From Carpediemonas membranifera (taxonomy: Eukaryota; Fornicata): a DNA stretch of 64,000 nt. Below, piece after piece: positions 62,721 through 64,000 of this stretch. The position numbers were made by a program, and so were the translations under genes. Below the pieces are notes generated by a model. It searched no databases. It had not been told where the DNA came from and was given only the letters and a program-made list of their open reading frames with translations. The stretch spans positions 111,665 to 175,664 of the forward strand of contig JAHDYR010000041.1 in the NCBI GenBank assembly GCA_019828565.1, in the 5' to 3' direction. Within the stretch, counting starts at the first letter, position 1; every line of letters starts with the position of its first letter.

Positions 62721-63381
62721 AGATACAATTGAATCTTTTCAAACATATTTTCATGAAGATAGATCCAATGAAACTATGTACCATGAGCCCGATTGCTCAG
62801 TGATTATGTGATAATCCTGTGTGACCCAGGACAGCGTGCTCCTGGAATCAACAGGGCACAAAACACCCTGCGTATTCCGGTAGCACACCGTTCTGACTCA
62901 TACGTCCGTCTCTGGTTGTCGTATACAGGTCTATTTACGTGTTTGGCGATGGCGCTCCCTTAAATCTGCTTGAACGGCGTGTCGTGGCTGTCAGTATGCT
63001 GCAAATGTCGCAGCGAGAAAGGAGTCACCAATCGCGTTCAGCTTTTCTTGTTTCTCGCCTGATACTGCTCGTAATATCGTTCAAGCGTGAATCTATGAAG
63101 TAATGGGACTGAATGGCCTCTATTGCGTCAATTTCTTGCGTAATCGTTGTTGAATGGCCTAGAATAGATGTTGCAGCTGCTTCCAGCTCCTGTTGCATGC
63201 TAAATGCTGTGTTTTGGACAATTGGTCGTGTTCAGGCAGATTTTTTTCGTGCAAAGTGCAGGCTAATACGCGCCCTTAAACTGTGGGATCAGCCGCTGGG
63301 TAAATATACTGAGAAAAAACCATATAGCTGAGTTCACTGTCTTGTGCTGAATACGGTGGCGCCATTTATTTCTCTGAATCG

Positions 63382-63573
63382 CTAAGTTTTGTCAGCGTTG
63401 ACCGCGCACGACCGGTCGTCCTTACGCGATGACACCCAGCCCATCTTGTAGGTCGGGTGGCCATACCTCGCGGCCTTGCTTGCTTTTCTTTGACGAGCAA
63501 TATTCCCTGAGTAATAGCCTCTCCTTTTCTTCAATTCGACTCTAGCCAAGTCAAAAAACAAGAAATCGACCAT
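63382..63573 (-). CDS. Small basic protein (63 residues), tentative
   Basis: MVDFLFFDLARVELKKRRGYY..., rich in Lys, Arg, Tyr and Gly, ends CAVNADKT. Composition suggests a nucleic-acid-binding peptide. No homologue in L or M seen. The ATG lies just inside the large hairpin flank. Confidence 0.3.
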   Translation of the reverse strand: MVDFLFFDLARVELKKRRGYYSGNIARQRKASKAARYGHPTYKMGWVSSRKDDRSCAVNADKT

Positions 63574-63578
63574 ATCTC

Positions 63579-63682
63579 AAAATCTAACAGGTAGATTCAC
63601 TCTGAAAGTGATTATGCGCATATGTACCTCCTTTCAACTACTCACATAATCACTATCGTAGTGAATCTACCTGTTAGATTTT
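63579..63682. repeat. Long hairpin, MITE-like
   Basis: A perfect 23-bp outer stem (AAAATCTAACAGGTAGATTC...) and a 10-bp inner stem (AGTGATTATG / CATAATCACT), total 104 bp. Likely a small palindromic insertion or a folded transcript end. Confidence 0.65.
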
Positions 63683-63864
63683 CTGTTATTGTCCATTTTA
63701 TCGTTTCGTCTTAACCTGCACGGCGAAATGCTCAAACCAGGCAAGGAGTCAGAGCCAGAGCTTCTTTCCATGCTCTAAGTACATCATATGGACTCTCAAG
63801 AAGACCTTCGTTTATCTCTAAATAGCTTAAATTTAATGAATACTTCATTTCTGAGCAAGAAATT

Positions 63865-63938
63865 GTAGATTATCTAGCGTTTTGAGGTCGAAGATAATCT
63901 AGGGTTTAGCAAAGATAATCTAGGGATGTTGACAGCAT
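63865..63938 (-). repeat. Right terminal inverted repeat of R
   Basis: Inverse of 44,061-44,135; ends GGATGTTGACAGCAT followed by GAA. Confidence 0.85.
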
Positions 63939-64000
63939 GAATCAGGCAGAAGTTGATGATTATCCGCCATTACAACCTTTCGTTCTTCACGCTGGTCAAA
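63939..64000 (+). pseudogene. 3' part of gene K (L'), continuing beyond the window
   Basis: GAATCAGGCAGAAGTTGATG... resumes gene K exactly after the R insertion (compare 6,497-6,556, minus strand), with small indels relative to L. Confidence 0.8.

Larger units (their letters stand above)
62721..63864. other. R right subterminal region
   Basis: Mostly non-coding. A 63-residue very basic frame on the minus strand (63,382-63,573) and a long hairpin (63,579-63,682) are the only structures seen. Confidence 0.5.
44061..63938. mobile_element. R element: 19.9-kb TIR element carrying chromatin and ubiquitin genes
   Basis: Inverted repeats of about 75 bp at 44,061-44,135 and 63,865-63,938 bound the element. 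GAA flanks both sides (44,058-44,060 and 63,939-63,941). The uninterrupted K gene in L has CCCGCATCAGG where this insertion has CCCGAA...GAATCAGG. Cargo is HEPN (rearranged), RCC1-like, HAQ, SET, chromodomain, OTU-like, H, kinase, GCNEQ and PHD-like. The GCNEQ protein is the best candidate for its transposase. Size resembles a Maverick, but replication and virion genes are absent. Confidence 0.85.

Noticed and set aside
44061-63938. R element as a Maverick/polinton or virophage
   Set aside because: Size and TIRs fit, but no protein-primed polymerase B, capsid, packaging ATPase, adenovirus-type protease or retroviral-type integrase was seen.

Overview
This looks like nuclear DNA of a single-celled eukaryote, in a region built almost entirely of mobile-element material. 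Five or more genes are interrupted by very short introns (28-46 nt, GT...AG, several GTATGT...ACACAG). Their products are eukaryotic types: SET, chromodomain, PHD-like zinc fingers, OTU-like protease, RCC1-like propeller and protein kinase. There are no bacterial-style operons, ribosome binding sites, rRNA, tRNA or CRISPR. I cannot name the species; a metamonad-like or other gene-dense protist is a guess.

Four blocks can be separated. L (1-10.6 kb) carries a zinc-finger protein, a caspase/CHAT-like protein, a SET protein, an OTU-like protease, an 'HAQ' helical protein, a protein of unknown function, protein K and a large GCNEQ protein. M (10.9-34.3 kb) carries HEPN, zinc-finger, HAQ, SET, chromodomain, OTU-like, recombinase-core-like, RCC1-like and GCNEQ proteins, with many duplications, including a 671-bp repeat in both orientations. 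L' (34.9 kb to the end, interrupted) is an inverted second copy of the GCNEQ-K part of L. R (44,061-63,938) is a 19.9-kb element inserted in gene K of L'. It has 75-bp terminal inverted repeats, a likely 3-bp target duplication, and an empty site preserved in L. A separate 5.1-kb insertion (34,962-40,090) in L' has about 543-bp terminal inverted repeats enclosing a circularly permuted R2/NeSL-like retroelement.

L, M and R are three divergent lineages of one large element family. They share a core of GCNEQ protein (candidate DDE-type transposase), SET, OTU-like protease, PHD-like protein and HAQ protein, plus a chromodomain-type protein. Inference: the GCNEQ protein mobilises the element, while the SET, chromodomain, PHD and OTU proteins act on host chromatin or ubiquitin signalling. 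No DNA polymerase, capsid, packaging ATPase or protein-primed replication gene is visible, so I do not call it a polinton or virus. Many genes carry single-base homopolymer shifts. Either copies are decaying or the assembly has indel errors.
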